Assembly: GCF_003987015.1 (NCBI RefSeq)
Contig: NZ_PIPQ01000001.1
Coordinates: forward strand, 62,001 to 126,000
Direction: 5' to 3'
DNA length: 64,000 bases
DNA from: Aliidiomarina taiwanensis
GTDB lineage: Bacteria; Pseudomonadota; Gammaproteobacteria; Enterobacterales; Alteromonadaceae
In this document: positions 12,660-26,213 of the stretch, one piece after another
Position numbering within the stretch: position 1 is the first letter of the stretch
How the letters are laid out: each line of letters begins with the position of its first letter
Translations under genes and position numbers: made by a program
Notes under the pieces: model-generated
Databases searched by the model: none
Told to the model about the DNA's origin: nothing
The model's input: the letters and a program-made list of their open reading frames with translations, nothing else

Positions 12660-13256
12660 CTATTTTGATTGCTGAACTGCTTGATGTCGAAAACAGGTGG
12701 TGACATGGTCGTTCACCATGCCCACCGCCTGCATAAAGGCATAAACGATGGTGGGGCCCACGAAGGTAAAGCCTTGCTTTTTTAGGCGCTTAGAAAGGGC
12801 TTCAGAAGCTTCTGTGTAGGCAGGTACGTCTGTTTGCTGCTCCCAGTTATTTTGCACGGGCTCACCCTGCACGGTCGACCATAACCACTCGCTAAAACAA
12901 ACCCCTTCTTTTTCTAATGCCATATAGGCATCTGCATTTTTGAAAATAGAGTTTATTTTCAACCTGTTACGTATTATTCCAGGGTTATTCATTTGCGCTT
13001 CAATATATGTTTGTCGTGCTTCGCCTTGAATGGCATGTATCCGTTCTGGGTCTAAATAATGAAAACTGCTTAAATAGTTATTTTGCTTTTTTAAAATGGT
13101 AATCCAGCTTAAGCCAGCTTGCTGCCCGTCGAGGATTAACTTAGAAAACAATTGTTTAGGGCAGTACTCAGGCACGCCCCATACTGTGTCGTGGTATGCC
13201 ACATACTCTTTGTCGCTACCGCACCAAAGACAGCGGTTTTTTGTTCTCTCTACCAT
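12660..13256 (-). CDS. tag: DNA-3-methyladenine glycosylase I
   Basis: Tag removes 3-methyladenine from alkylated DNA. I choose the ATG at 13256 ([13 protein letters not shown]), giving 198 residues, because GAGGTG lies at Shine-Dalgarno distance; an open frame continues upstream but has no family similarity. The zinc ligands appear conserved (Cys in RCLW, His in YHD, and the His and Cys of VNDHVTTC), as does the Trp of GQQAGLSW. The Glu before GQQ in the E. coli enzyme is Asp here (LILDGQQ), and the family YHDNEWG reads YHDTVWG. Confidence 0.92.
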   Translation of the reverse strand: MVERTKNRCLWCGSDKEYVAYHDTVWGVPEYCPKQLFSKLILDGQQAGLSWITILKKQNNYLSSFHYLDPERIHAIQGEARQTYIEAQMNNPGIIRNRLKINSIFKNADAYMALEKEGVCFSEWLWSTVQGEPVQNNWEQQTDVPAYTEASEALSKRLKKQGFTFVGPTIVYAFMQAVGMVNDHVTTCFRHQAVQQSK

Positions 13257-13373
13257 CGACACCTCGTTCCCAACGCAATTCCCGTTGTTGCGCCTATAAA
13301 ATTTAACCATTCTCAGGGTATAATGTACGCATATTTCTTCATTTTGTACTACATAGGCGAATTGAGACACCTT

Positions 13374-14363
13374 ATGGATAAATTTGACGTGAAAACTTTC
13401 CAGGGCCTAATTCTGGCACTGCAAGACTTTTGGGCACGCCAAGGCTGTGCTGTTGTGCAACCCCTTGATATGGAAGTTGGGGCTGGGACCTTTCACCCAA
13501 TGACCTTCTTGCGCTCAATTGGCCCAGAGCCTGCCAGCTTTGCTTATGTGCAACCATGCCGACGCCCCACAGACGGCCGTTATGGTGAAAACCCGAACCG
13601 TTTGCAGCAATACTACCAGTTCCAAGTTCTCATGAAACCCTCCCCTGACAATATTCAGGAGTTGTTTTTAGAGTCCTTAAAAGAGCTTGGGTTTGACCCA
13701 CTGGTTCACGACATTCGTTTTGTTGAAGACAACTGGGAGTCGCCAACTCTAGGCGCTTGGGGTTTAGGTTGGGAAGTTTGGCTGAATGGCATGGAAGTCA
13801 CTCAGTTTACGTACTTCCAGCAAGTGGGTGGTATTGAATGTGCTCCTATCGCGGGCGAAATAACCTATGGTTTAGAGCGTTTAGCCCTTTATATTCAAGG
13901 TGTTGACAGCATTTACGACCTGGTATGGACCGACGGCCCACGGGGTGTCATCAAGTATGGCGATGTATTTCATCAAAACGAAGTGGAACAGTCCATTTAT
14001 AACTTCGAACATGCCGACGTTCCTGTTTTATTCGAGCGGTTCGACGCAGCTGAGCGCGAATGCCAGCATTTGCTAGCAAACAAATTACCTTTGCCAGCGT
14101 ACGAGCAAGTCATGCGTGCTTCTCATGCGTTTAACTTACTCGATGCCCGCCAAGCTATTTCTGTTACCGAGCGCCAACGCTATATTTTGCGTGTTCGTGA
14201 CCTGGCTAAAGGCTGTGCTGAAGCCTATTACTCCGCCCGAGAAAAGCTCGGTTTTCCGCTGGCTGACCCTGACTCATTAGCTATGCAACAGGCCCATAAA
14301 AAAGCAGAAGCACGCGTAGCAAAAGCAAAGAAACAAGCCAAGAGTACCGAGGAGAAGAAATAA
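13374..14363 (+). CDS. glyQ: Glycyl-tRNA synthetase alpha subunit
   Basis: GlyQ is the catalytic alpha subunit of the bacterial alpha2beta2 glycyl-tRNA synthetase. The start is the ATG at 13374 ([20 protein letters not shown]), which matches the family N-terminus; the open frame from 13152 runs antisense through tag and is not coding. Conserved blocks include [31 protein letters not shown] and [17 protein letters not shown]-type sequence. At 329 residues it is slightly longer than E. coli GlyQ because of a Lys/Ala-rich charged tail. It is followed two bases later by glyS. Confidence 0.96.
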   Translation: MDKFDVKTFQGLILALQDFWARQGCAVVQPLDMEVGAGTFHPMTFLRSIGPEPASFAYVQPCRRPTDGRYGENPNRLQQYYQFQVLMKPSPDNIQELFLESLKELGFDPLVHDIRFVEDNWESPTLGAWGLGWEVWLNGMEVTQFTYFQQVGGIECAPIAGEITYGLERLALYIQGVDSIYDLVWTDGPRGVIKYGDVFHQNEVEQSIYNFEHADVPVLFERFDAAERECQHLLANKLPLPAYEQVMRASHAFNLLDARQAISVTERQRYILRVRDLAKGCAEAYYSAREKLGFPLADPDSLAMQQAHKKAEARVAKAKKQAKSTEEKK

Positions 14364-14365
14364 CC

Positions 14366-16441
14366 ATGAGCACCACTGCAAATTTACTAATTGAACTTGG
14401 TACAGAAGAGTTACCTCCTAAGTCGTTAAAAGCATTAAGCGACAGCTTTACTCAAAGTATTACAGACCAATTAACAGGCTTGTCCATTGCTTTTGGCAAG
14501 GTCGAGTCTTTTGCTACGCCCCGCCGTATAGCGGTGTTGGTCTCCCACGTGCAACGCCAGCAAGACGACGAGCAAGTGGACAAACGTGGCCCTGCTATTG
14601 CTGCTGCGTTCGACGCTGAAGGAAACCCAACCAAGGCGGCTCTTGGCTGGGCCCGCGGGGTTGGTATTGATGTGGCAGACGCCGAGCGCCTCGTGACGGA
14701 CAAAGGCGAATGGTTACTGCATAAAGCTATAGTTCCAGGCAAAGACCTGCAAGACTTATTGCCCCAAGTAGTGCAGCAAGCAGCGAAGCAGCTTCCCGTA
14801 CCTAAAACCATGCGTTGGGGTGAAGGCGAGTTTGCCTTTATTCGCCCGTTAAAACGCCTAACAGTGATGCTGGACGACACCCTGGTGCCTATGTCGCTTT
14901 TTGGGGTTCAAAGCAGTAACCGCCTGCTAGGGCACCGCTTCCATAGTCAAGGCGATGTGGAGTTAACCAAAGCCAGCGACTACCCTGAAGCATTAAAACA
15001 AGCCTATGTTATTGCTTCTTTTGCTGAACGTCGTCAATTAGTGAAAGAGCATGCACAAGCCCTAGCTGCAGACATTAATGCAACACCCGTCTGGGACGAA
15101 GACCTATTAGACGAGGTAGCGTCACTTGTTGAGTGGCCTGTGGCTTTACTGGCAGCCTTCGACGAGGCCTTCCTCGATGTGCCAAAAGAAGCCCTTATTT
15201 ACACCATGAAAGACGATCAGCGTTACTTCCCGCTGGTGGACAGCGAAGGTAATTTGTTGGCCAAGTTTATTTTCATTACCAACATTGAAAGCAAAAACCC
15301 TGACTTAGTGGTTGCCGGGAACGAAAAGGTTATTCGCCCTCGCCTTGCCGACGCTGAATTCTTTTATACCAATGACAAGAAAGTTAGCTTAGCGTCGCGC
15401 ATTGAAAAGCTCGACAGTGTGCTATTCCAAAAAGAGCTAGGCAGTATTGGCGACAAGGCTCGCCGTATTTCGCAAGTGGCTGGCAATATTGCGAACCAGT
15501 TAGGTGCCGACGCCGCCATTGCAACACGTGCAGGCTTGCTGGCAAAAGCCGACTTAGTCAGCCATATGGTGATGGAATTCCCTGAAGTTCAAGGTGTTAT
15601 GGGTATGCACTATGCCCGTCACGACGGCGAACCAGAAGGTGTGGCTTTGGCTATTGAAGCCCATTACCGCCCACGATTTGCGGGTGACACCCTCCCCTCA
15701 ACCACCGAAGGTGCCGCTGTTGCCATTGCCGACAAGTTAGACACGCTCGTAGGTATTTTTGCCATTGGGCAAACGCCACGAGGTGACCGCGACCCCTTCG
15801 GCTTGCGTCGTGCTGCTATAGGCTTGTTGCGCATGCTGGTTGAGCTAGAGCTTGATCTGGACTTTAAAGCCATAATTGCCCACGCTGCTGGTGCCTACGC
15901 TAGCACTATTCAGGTGTCTGAAGAAACTCAGGATGAGATATTTAACTTCCTACTAGGTCGCTTCCGTGCTTGGTATCAAGAGCAAGGCATTGCCGTGGAT
16001 GTGATTCAGTCTGTGTTGGCTCGTCGTCCGCAGAAAGCCCTGGACTTCGACCGCCGCGTGAAGGCGGTCACAGAATTCGTGCGCTTACCTGAAGCCGAAG
16101 CACTTGCTGCTGCCAATAAACGTGTTAGCAACATACTTGCCAAGTCCGACACGGCTAACCTCACCGAGATCAACACTGCACTGCTGCAAGAAGAGGCTGA
16201 AAAAGCTCTGTATGACGCTCTTAACGGCTTGCAAAGCACGGTTGAGACTGGTGTTGCCTCAGGTAACTATAACGCCGTACTGAGCCAGCTGGCGCACTTA
16301 CGTAGCCCTATCGACAACTTCTTTAACGAAGTTATGGTCAATGCAGACGAGCCGGCGATACGTACCAACCGATTAGCGCTACTGACCAAGCTGCGTAATC
16401 AATTCTTAGCGGTTGCCGACATTTCCCTTCTGCAAAGCTAA
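14366..16441 (+). CDS. glyS: Glycyl-tRNA synthetase beta subunit
   Basis: GlyS is the beta subunit needed for tRNA-Gly recognition. At 691 residues it has the standard length. It begins with ANLLIELGTEELPPKSLKAL, typical of the family, and contains the HD-like segment (GLLAKADLVSHMVMEFPEVQG) and a C-terminal DALR-type anticodon-binding region (VNADEPAIRTNRLALLTKL). It is tightly coupled to glyQ and ends at a strong terminator shared with the convergent gyrB. Confidence 0.97.
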   Translation: MSTTANLLIELGTEELPPKSLKALSDSFTQSITDQLTGLSIAFGKVESFATPRRIAVLVSHVQRQQDDEQVDKRGPAIAAAFDAEGNPTKAALGWARGVGIDVADAERLVTDKGEWLLHKAIVPGKDLQDLLPQVVQQAAKQLPVPKTMRWGEGEFAFIRPLKRLTVMLDDTLVPMSLFGVQSSNRLLGHRFHSQGDVELTKASDYPEALKQAYVIASFAERRQLVKEHAQALAADINATPVWDEDLLDEVASLVEWPVALLAAFDEAFLDVPKEALIYTMKDDQRYFPLVDSEGNLLAKFIFITNIESKNPDLVVAGNEKVIRPRLADAEFFYTNDKKVSLASRIEKLDSVLFQKELGSIGDKARRISQVAGNIANQLGADAAIATRAGLLAKADLVSHMVMEFPEVQGVMGMHYARHDGEPEGVALAIEAHYRPRFAGDTLPSTTEGAAVAIADKLDTLVGIFAIGQTPRGDRDPFGLRRAAIGLLRMLVELELDLDFKAIIAHAAGAYASTIQVSEETQDEIFNFLLGRFRAWYQEQGIAVDVIQSVLARRPQKALDFDRRVKAVTEFVRLPEAEALAAANKRVSNILAKSDTANLTEINTALLQEEAEKALYDALNGLQSTVETGVASGNYNAVLSQLAHLRSPIDNFFNEVMVNADEPAIRTNRLALLTKLRNQFLAVADISLLQS

Positions 16442-16472
16442 GCTTCCGCTGAACAATAAGCGTTACGCAAAT

Positions 16473-16508
16473 AAAAAAGCCGCACTTTCAATCAGTGCGG
16501 CTTTTTTT
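16473..16508. terminator. Bidirectional terminator between glyS and gyrB
   Basis: A perfect stem GCCGCACT/AGTGCGGC with loop TTCAATC is flanked by A6 on the left and T8 on the right, so it can end transcripts from both the plus-strand glyS and the minus-strand gyrB. Confidence 0.9.
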
Positions 16509-16535
16509 TATGCTTACTGCGAAACGTATGGAAAC

Positions 16536-20058
<3,523 letters not shown>

Positions 20059-20061
20059 GCA

Positions 20062-21162
20062 TTACAGCCGCATTGGCATAATGACGTAGACTGCACTGTC
20101 ATCGGCAGCGTCTTCAACTAAAGCACTGCTGTTTTCGTCGGTCAATGTAAACTTCACTTGGCTCCCTTCAATGGCATTCACCACGTCAAGCAAGTAGTTC
20201 ACGTTAAAGCCAACTTCCATATTGTCGCCACTGTATTCTACTTCTAAGCGTTCGTCGGCCTTTTCTTGTTCTTGGTTATTCGCAGTCAGGCACATTTCAG
20301 AGCCTTCCAAGACAATGCGAACACCACGGAACTTTTCGTTCGACAAAATAGCAACCCGCACGCAAGACTGCTTCAGTAAGTCCCGATCGGCAATGACAAT
20401 GCGTTCGCCCGTTGTTGGTATAACGCGGCGATAATCTGGGAAGCGACCGTCTAACAACTTGCTGGTGAAGGTCATACCGCCTGTTTCAACACGAATGTGA
20501 TTTTGCCCTAAGTACACTTGTATAGGGGTGTCGTCCGCGTCCAACAAGCGCATAAGTTCACTAATACCTTTGCGCGGCACAATGACTTGTTTGTGGGGTA
20601 ACGCACTTTGTTCTAGCTGGCAGGTTGCCATGGCTAAGCGGTGACCGTCAGTGGCAACAGTGCGTAGCACATTGTCGTTCACTTCAAACAACATACCGTT
20701 CAAGTAATAGCGAACATCTTGGTTTGCCATAGAAAAATGAGTGCGTTCAATAAGATGCTTCAACTTTCCCTGCTGCATTTGCAAGGTAATTTCGCTTTCG
20801 AAGTCTTCAATATTTGGATATTCAGAGGCAGGCAAACTGCTTAATGTGAAACGACTTTTACCGGAACGCACAATAACCTTGTCGTCTGTGCTTTCAACAC
20901 GCACGTCGGCACCGTCGGCTAAGCTGCGCACAATGTCCAAGAGCTTTTTGGCGGGTACGGTAATGTCGCCTGGCTCGGCTCCTTCAAGCATCACCGAAGA
21001 AACTAACTCAACCTCTAGGTCGGTCCCTGTCATCCGTAACGAGTCAGTACCTACTTGAATAAGAACATTGCTTAGAATAGGTAGTGTTGAACGGCGCTCG
21101 ACCGCACCACTGACAACTTGTAAAGGTTTTAATAAAGCGTCACGGTTAATGGTGAATTTCAT
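20062..21162 (-). CDS. dnaN: DNA polymerase III sliding clamp (beta subunit)
   Basis: DnaN forms the ring-shaped dimer that tethers polymerase III to DNA. At 366 residues it matches the usual length of three repeated domains. It opens MKFTINRDALLKPLQVVSGAVERRSTLPILSNVLI (family-typical) and ends VYVIMPMRL, the C-terminal edge of the protein-binding cleft. It lies about 50 bp after dnaA and three bases before recF. Confidence 0.98.
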   Translation of the reverse strand: MKFTINRDALLKPLQVVSGAVERRSTLPILSNVLIQVGTDSLRMTGTDLEVELVSSVMLEGAEPGDITVPAKKLLDIVRSLADGADVRVESTDDKVIVRSGKSRFTLSSLPASEYPNIEDFESEITLQMQQGKLKHLIERTHFSMANQDVRYYLNGMLFEVNDNVLRTVATDGHRLAMATCQLEQSALPHKQVIVPRKGISELMRLLDADDTPIQVYLGQNHIRVETGGMTFTSKLLDGRFPDYRRVIPTTGERIVIADRDLLKQSCVRVAILSNEKFRGVRIVLEGSEMCLTANNQEQEKADERLEVEYSGDNMEVGFNVNYLLDVVNAIEGSQVKFTLTDENSSALVEDAADDSAVYVIMPMRL

Positions 21163-21212
21163 TTCACTGGCTCTCCCATTTTATTATTTTGCAGCCATTG
21201 TTCAACAACGTA

Positions 21213-22589
21213 TTAAACAGACAATGTGCGGTTTAAATTACGATAATCTTGTTGTATTTCGTGATCCTCTTCACGTAACTCCTTGATTTTCCAACAAGCG
21301 TGAAGAACCGTCGTGTGGTCTCGACCACCAAATGCGTCACCTATTTCAGGTAAACTATGGTTCGTTAGCTCTTTCGCAAGGGCCATGGCCACCTGGCGCG
21401 GACGGGCAATAGAACGGCTGCGCCGTTTCGAAATAAGGTCCGACACCTTAATGTTATAATACTCAGCTACTGTACGCTGAATATTGTCGATAGTGACCAT
21501 CTTTTCTTGTGCTATCAACAAGTCCCGAAGGGCTTCTTTTACAAAGTCGATAGTGACAGCTTTACCGGTTAAATTCACGTTCGCTATCACACGGTTTAAG
21601 GCGCCTTCCAGCTCACGCACATGGGAACGTAAACGCTTCGCAATGAAAAACGCCACTTCATGGGGAAGTTTCATGCCGCGCTCTTCAGCTTTACGCTCGA
21701 GAATAGCCACACGTGTAGGTAAGTCTGGCGGCTCAATAGCAACCGTTAACCCCCAGCCAAAGCGGCTTTTCAGGCGGTCGTCTACCCCTTCAATTTCTTT
21801 TGGGTATACGTCACTGGTTAAGATGACCTGCTGATTGCCTTCTAACAGCCAATTAAAGGTGTGGAAGAATTCGTCTTGGAAGTGTTCTTTTTTTGCAAAG
21901 AATTGAACGTCATCAATAAGTAAAGCTTCGACCGAACGGTAGCTTTCTTTGAAGATGTCAATTTTATTGTGTTTCATGGCATACACCATGTCTTGCACAA
22001 AGCGTTCGGCCCTTAAGTAATACACTTTCGCTTCGGGGTTGCGCTCAAGTATGGCATTGCCAACCGAGTGCAATAAGTGAGTTTTACCTAAACCGGTGCC
22101 CCCATAAATAAACAAGGGGTTATAAGCGCCGCCTGGGTTTTCTGCCACTTGAATAGCCGCAGCTCGGGCAAGTTGGTTCGACTGACCTTCAACAAAGTTT
22201 TCGAAACGATGTGTTGGCGCCAGGTTTGAATGCTGCAAGGAAATAGGCCGGTCACCCACATTCACCGTGGGCTGTGGCCGTGGCGATGCAGCACGCTGAT
22301 TATCAGAAGCAGACGCAGTCGGTGCTTCAGGTGCTGGTTTTTGCTTACGCGAGCCAACCCGAAGCTCCACATTAGGTGCTTTGTCGCCTGCTAGGTCCCG
22401 TAAAAAAGAAATAATTTGCTTTAAGTACTTATCTTTCACCCAGTCCATAACATAAGGATTGGGTGCATACAAAAACAGGGTATTTTCCTCTAGCTCTGAC
22501 TGCAGCGGCTTTATCCAGGTATTGAAGTTTTGCAACGACAGTTCGCTTTGCAAGCGTGTAGCACATTGCTGCCACAAAGAATTCCCCAC
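21213..22589 (-). CDS. dnaA: Chromosomal replication initiator DnaA
   Basis: DnaA binds 9-mer boxes at oriC and melts the origin. I choose the GTG at 22589 ([17 protein letters not shown]), giving 458 residues, because AGGGGAG lies six bases upstream; an in-frame TTG at 22595 would sit on the Shine-Dalgarno. Domain I (about 1-90), a Pro/Ala/Ser-rich linker (about 100-130), an AAA+ domain with Walker [14 protein letters not shown] and Walker [11 protein letters not shown], and domain IV with the DnaA signature [16 protein letters not shown] are all present. It is the first gene of the replication operon. Confidence 0.96.
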   Translation of the reverse strand: MGNSLWQQCATRLQSELSLQNFNTWIKPLQSELEENTLFLYAPNPYVMDWVKDKYLKQIISFLRDLAGDKAPNVELRVGSRKQKPAPEAPTASASDNQRAASPRPQPTVNVGDRPISLQHSNLAPTHRFENFVEGQSNQLARAAAIQVAENPGGAYNPLFIYGGTGLGKTHLLHSVGNAILERNPEAKVYYLRAERFVQDMVYAMKHNKIDIFKESYRSVEALLIDDVQFFAKKEHFQDEFFHTFNWLLEGNQQVILTSDVYPKEIEGVDDRLKSRFGWGLTVAIEPPDLPTRVAILERKAEERGMKLPHEVAFFIAKRLRSHVRELEGALNRVIANVNLTGKAVTIDFVKEALRDLLIAQEKMVTIDNIQRTVAEYYNIKVSDLISKRRSRSIARPRQVAMALAKELTNHSLPEIGDAFGGRDHTTVLHACWKIKELREEDHEIQQDYRNLNRTLSV

Positions 22590-22747
22590 TAACAACTCCC
22601 CTTCAAAAACAAAATTTCTTATTAGAATAAGCGTGTAATGGCAGCGCTAAAACTTCTTAAAAGAATAACCACGCAAGCTGCTATTTGCACACCCATCATA
22701 CGAAATTAAGGGGCTTTACGCCACCTTTTTGCAGAAACTGCGCAAAC

Positions 22748-22756
22748 TTATCCACA
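22748..22756 (+). promoter_or_regulatory. DnaA box between dnaA and rpmH
   Basis: TTATCCACA is a perfect consensus DnaA box in the divergent dnaA/rpmH intergenic region, just upstream of the rpmH -35 element. It is in position for DnaA autoregulation, as known for dnaA promoters in related bacteria. The rest of the region from 22590 holds the dnaA leader and promoter, which I could not pin to clear hexamers. Confidence 0.75.
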
Positions 22757-22777
22757 GGCAAATAATGCCGAATTTGT

Positions 22778-22806
22778 TTGACACTGATCGAATTTCTCGA
22801 TAAGAT
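22778..22806 (+). promoter_or_regulatory. Sigma-70 promoter of rpmH
   Basis: TTGACA (22778-22783) and TAAGAT (22801-22806) are separated by 17 bases, a near-consensus promoter about 45 bases before the rpmH start. A second TTGACA occurs at 22818-22823 but lacks a good -10 element. Confidence 0.7.
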
Positions 22807-22849
22807 CCGCGCTCATTTTGACACACTGATCAGTAACGGAAATAAAGCG

Positions 22850-22984
22850 ATGAAAAGAACATTTCAACCAAGCGTAATTAAGCGCAAGCGCGACCATGGC
22901 TTCCGTGCACGCATGGCAACAAAAAACGGCCGTAAAGTATTGGCCCGCCGTCGTGCTAAAGGGCGTAAAGTACTGTCTGCTTAA
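22850..22984 (+). CDS. rpmH: 50S ribosomal protein L34
   Basis: This 44-residue, highly basic protein begins [20 protein letters not shown] and ends in an Arg/Lys-rich segment, which identifies L34 of the large ribosomal subunit. It is divergent from dnaA and 25 bases upstream of rnpA, as in most bacteria. The start is the ATG at 22850 inside a longer open frame. Confidence 0.98.
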   Translation: MKRTFQPSVIKRKRDHGFRARMATKNGRKVLARRRAKGRKVLSA

Positions 22985-23009
22985 TTGCAGACAGTTCACT
23001 TTCCTCTAA

Positions 23010-23399
23010 GTGAAGCACTATGCATATCCTCGGGAGTTACGTCTGTTAACTCCCGCGCATTTTCAAAGCGTATTTAACAAGCCTCCTGTTAAAGCTGTCA
23101 GTAAGCAGCTAACCCTTCTTGCCCAACCGAATTCATTAGACAATCCACGTTTAGGTGTTACCGTTAGCAAACGGAACGCACGTTTAGCCGTACAACGAAA
23201 TCAAATTAAACGAATAATTCGGGAATCCTTTCGGTTACAGCAGCATAAACTGGCTGGCTTTGATATTATTGTTATCGCCAAACCTGGGGTAACCGAGTTA
23301 GATAAGGTGGCGCTTAGAGAGTTATGCAACTATTTATGGCGAAAGTTAAGCAAGCGCTGCAAGCAATACTCATCGGCCTCATCCGACTCTACCAACTGA
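23010..23399 (+). CDS. rnpA: Ribonuclease P protein component
   Basis: RnpA is the protein cofactor of RNase P, which matures the 5' ends of tRNAs. At 129 residues, with a GTG start ([22 protein letters not shown]), it contains the conserved [28 protein letters not shown] stretch, matching the family RNR motif (RNQIKR here). Its 3' end overlaps the yidD start by about 76 bases. Confidence 0.96.
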   Translation: MKHYAYPRELRLLTPAHFQSVFNKPPVKAVSKQLTLLAQPNSLDNPRLGVTVSKRNARLAVQRNQIKRIIRESFRLQQHKLAGFDIIVIAKPGVTELDKVALRELCNYLWRKLSKRCKQYSSASSDSTN

Positions 23400-23638
23400 T
23401 AATAAGCCCTTTGCTTGGGCCACGTTGCCGATTTGTACCAACGTGTTCAGAATATGCAATACAAGCGGTAAAACGGTTTGGCGTGATAAAAGGAAGCTGG
23501 CTTGCCATACGGCGAATAAGTAAATGCCACCCGGGTCATCCGGGTGGATTTGATCCTATACCGGGAAATGAGCAGCACAGCCACATGACCCATAAGTCTG
23601 GCGAACAATCGCAGAGCAAAAAACGAGAGACGAAGTAA
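23324..23638 (+). CDS. yidD: Membrane protein insertion efficiency factor YidD
   Basis: YidD is a small membrane-associated protein that helps insertion of inner-membrane proteins and is encoded between rnpA and yidC. The family core [20 protein letters not shown] and [20 protein letters not shown], with its conserved cysteines, is present. The annotated ATG at 23324 gives 104 residues; a second ATG at 23336 (MAKVKQ) is equally plausible. The C-terminal 25 residues are a charged tail not found in E. coli YidD. It ends two bases before yidC. Confidence 0.95.
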   Translation: MQLFMAKVKQALQAILIGLIRLYQLIISPLLGPRCRFVPTCSEYAIQAVKRFGVIKGSWLAIRRISKCHPGHPGGFDPIPGNEQHSHMTHKSGEQSQSKKRETK

Positions 23639-23640
23639 CT

Positions 23641-25302
23641 ATGGATTCGCGACGCACATTATTAATCATACTCTTTTTGGTGATGTCATTTTTTATGTAC
23701 CAGCAATGGACATTAAAAGATGTTGCTAAAACGCCTGGAATTGATTCGCAGAGCTCATCTGCACAGGCTCAAACCGTACCGAATACTGCGACAAGCAACG
23801 GTATTCCTCAGGCAGGTCAAAGCAGCGTAAATACAGTGGACACCCCTTCTGTCCAAGCGTCCGAAGTGACCGACAGCGCCGACACGGTACGTGTGACCAC
23901 AGACTTATTCGACATTCGTATTAGCCTAAGCGGCGGTGACATTGTTCGGGCCGAACTATTAGAGCATGCCAAAGAACTTGGTGAAGACGCTCGCTACAGC
24001 ATTTTATTCCAAGAGCAAGGTGCTATGCACATTGCAGAAAGCGGTTTGACCGGGCCGGATGGGTTTGATAACGCCAGCACCCGTCCTCAGTATACAGTTT
24101 CAACGGACCACTTCCGCTTAACCGGCGACACCCTGCGTGTTCCTCTAACCTATACTGCTGAAAATGGCAGCACGGTTACCAAAGAATATGTATTTACACG
24201 CGGCGACTACGCTGTGGATGTACACCATAAGGTCAATAACAACACCAATACCAGCTTGAATATGGCGCTTTTTGGTCGCTTAACGCAAACCATGGTGTCG
24301 AATGACCGCTCTATGTTTATGCCCACCTACCGAGGTGCGGCCTATTCGTCAGAAAATGACCGCTATAAGAAGTACAGCTTTAAAGACATTAAAAAGCGCA
24401 ACTTAGAACAGAACACCTCAGCCGGTTGGGTGGCTATGCTAGAGCATTACTTTGTCACCGCTTGGGTGCCCGACCAAAACGCACTGAACTACTTACGTAC
24501 CAGCACGTCGGCAGCGACAAATGCTGCGCGTATTAGTTTTGTTGGCCCGGTTATTAATATTCCAGCAGGCAGCCAATACGACTTTGAAAGCCAAATTTAC
24601 ATGGGGCCGAAAGACCAAGAGCGCCTAGCTGAACTAGCAAACCACCTTGACTTAACCGTTGACTATGGCTTCCTGTGGTGGCTTGCCCAGCCTATTCACT
24701 GGTTAATTGCCTTCTTGTTTGGCTTTGTTAAAAACTATGGTGTAGCTATTATTCTTATCACCATTATTATCAAAGGTTTGCTCTACCCGTTAACCAAGGC
24801 ACAGCATACGTCCATGGCCAAAATGCGTAAAATTGCCCCCCGCATGGCCGAATTAAAAGAACGCTTTGGTGACGACAAGCAAAAAATGTCGCAAGCCATG
24901 ATGAGCATGTACAAAGAAGAAAAGGTAAACCCGCTCGGTGGGTGTTTGCCTATGTTCTTACAGTTGCCAATTTTCTTAGCTTTGTATTGGGTATTACTAG
25001 AAAGCCCAGAAATACGCCACGCAGACTTTGCGCTGTGGATAAACGACTTGTCCAGCCGTGACCCGTACTTCATTCTGCCTCTGTTAATGGGTGCCAGCAT
25101 GTACTTTATGCAGCGTTTACAGCCGACCCCTATGACAGACCCTATGCAGCAGAAAATTATGCAAATGATGCCGGTGGTATTTACCGTCTTCTTCCTATTT
25201 TTCCCTGCTGGCTTGGTTCTATACTGGTTGGTTAGTAACCTCATCACTATAGCGCAAATGTTATGGATTTATCGTCAGTTTGATAAGAAAGGCTTGAAAT
25301 AA
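23641..25302 (+). CDS. yidC: Membrane protein insertase YidC
   Basis: YidC inserts and folds inner-membrane proteins, alone or with SecYEG. The 553 residues comprise an N-terminal membrane anchor (about 5-22), a Ser/Thr/Gln-rich linker, a large periplasmic P1 domain (about 80-340), and five C-terminal membrane helices starting near LWWLAQPIHWLIAFLFG, including GCLPMFLQLPIFLALYWVL. It ends the rpmH-rnpA-yidD-yidC set at a clear terminator. Confidence 0.98.
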   Translation: MDSRRTLLIILFLVMSFFMYQQWTLKDVAKTPGIDSQSSSAQAQTVPNTATSNGIPQAGQSSVNTVDTPSVQASEVTDSADTVRVTTDLFDIRISLSGGDIVRAELLEHAKELGEDARYSILFQEQGAMHIAESGLTGPDGFDNASTRPQYTVSTDHFRLTGDTLRVPLTYTAENGSTVTKEYVFTRGDYAVDVHHKVNNNTNTSLNMALFGRLTQTMVSNDRSMFMPTYRGAAYSSENDRYKKYSFKDIKKRNLEQNTSAGWVAMLEHYFVTAWVPDQNALNYLRTSTSAATNAARISFVGPVINIPAGSQYDFESQIYMGPKDQERLAELANHLDLTVDYGFLWWLAQPIHWLIAFLFGFVKNYGVAIILITIIIKGLLYPLTKAQHTSMAKMRKIAPRMAELKERFGDDKQKMSQAMMSMYKEEKVNPLGGCLPMFLQLPIFLALYWVLLESPEIRHADFALWINDLSSRDPYFILPLLMGASMYFMQRLQPTPMTDPMQQKIMQMMPVVFTVFFLFFPAGLVLYWLVSNLITIAQMLWIYRQFDKKGLK

Positions 25303-25330
25303 TACTCAACTTTCTTCTTGAAAGCCTACA

Positions 25331-25356
25331 AAACCCGACCTTAGGTCGGGTTTTTT
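25331..25356 (+). terminator. Rho-independent terminator after yidC
   Basis: Stem AAACCCGACC/GGTCGGGTTT with a TTA-type loop is followed by a T-run. It lies about 30 bases after the yidC stop. Confidence 0.92.
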
Positions 25357-25429
25357 GTGTGTGACATCCAACCCCAACTAGAATACAATTACGCAACACT
25401 TGATGTATTTATGTGAGCGTTCAATTGAT

Positions 25430-26125
25430 ATGAAGTTTCAAAACCTGGTCGTCTTTTTCGTTGTGGCTCTTTTCGTGAGTAGTCCAGTGTTCGTTACTGC
25501 GAAGGAAAAAGAGCTTGTGATAGGCACCATGCAAGAAGTTGACACGTCCCACGAATCGTTTCAGCATGTTCAAGCGGCTTACCAACACATTGGTTACGAC
25601 ATTCGTTTATTGCCCATGCCCTACGCTCGAAGTTTCTACGAGAGTAACCGCGGAATTATTCTTGATGGCGAACTTGCACGCACCGAGGTGGCTGCACACC
25701 AAGCCCCAGACATGATCCGCATACCAGTCCCAATCGACGAGTCTGCCGCGGCTGTATTTACCAACGACCCACATTTCTACCCAAATGACTGGGCTGACTT
25801 ACACGGCAAGCGAATTGACGTGCTAAAAGGCACCAGTATTATTATCGGGCGCTTAGGGGACCTTCCATACAATACAGTGACCACCTTAGAACAAGCTTTT
25901 TTACGTTTAAACAGTGGCCGCAGCGACGCTTTAATTGCACCCGGTTCGATAGCCCAAGAGGTGCTTAATAATATGCAAGTAAGCGGTATTTACCGCGTAA
26001 CACCAGACTTAGAAACCTGGCTTGTGTACCACTACATCCACAAGCGGCATGAAAATTTGGTGGAGCCCTTAACCCAAGCTCTGCAGCAGGTTATGCAACA
26101 CGAAACCTTTGTCGCCATTCAGTAA
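25430..26125 (+). CDS. Periplasmic solute-binding protein, family 3-like
   Basis: A 231-residue protein whose ATG at 25430 opens a signal peptide (MKFQNLVVFFVVALFVSSPVFVTA). The mature part begins KEKELVIGTMQEVDTSHESFQHVQAAYQHIGYDIRLLPMPYARSF, the pattern of SBP_bac_3 (PBPb) domains that bind amino acids or similar ligands. No permease or ATPase genes are nearby, so it could be an orphan sensor or binding protein; the ligand is unknown. It has its own transcript between the yidC terminator and mnmE. Confidence 0.75.
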   Translation: MKFQNLVVFFVVALFVSSPVFVTAKEKELVIGTMQEVDTSHESFQHVQAAYQHIGYDIRLLPMPYARSFYESNRGIILDGELARTEVAAHQAPDMIRIPVPIDESAAAVFTNDPHFYPNDWADLHGKRIDVLKGTSIIIGRLGDLPYNTVTTLEQAFLRLNSGRSDALIAPGSIAQEVLNNMQVSGIYRVTPDLETWLVYHYIHKRHENLVEPLTQALQQVMQHETFVAIQ

Positions 26126-26213
26126 CAAGGGCCCTTCCCTATGTAAATTTCCTAAGCCAAGTTAAGCCGAGTATAATGAAACCCATTATTCTTACTTACG
26201 GCATAGGAACTTC

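Noticed and set aside
13152-13373. Upstream extension of the glyQ open frame
   Set aside because: It runs antisense through tag and has no family similarity; the ATG at 13374 matches the known GlyQ N-terminus.
22590-22595. TTG start for dnaA, two codons upstream of the GTG
   Set aside because: It would leave almost no space after the AGGGGAG Shine-Dalgarno, whereas the GTG at 22589 has six bases.
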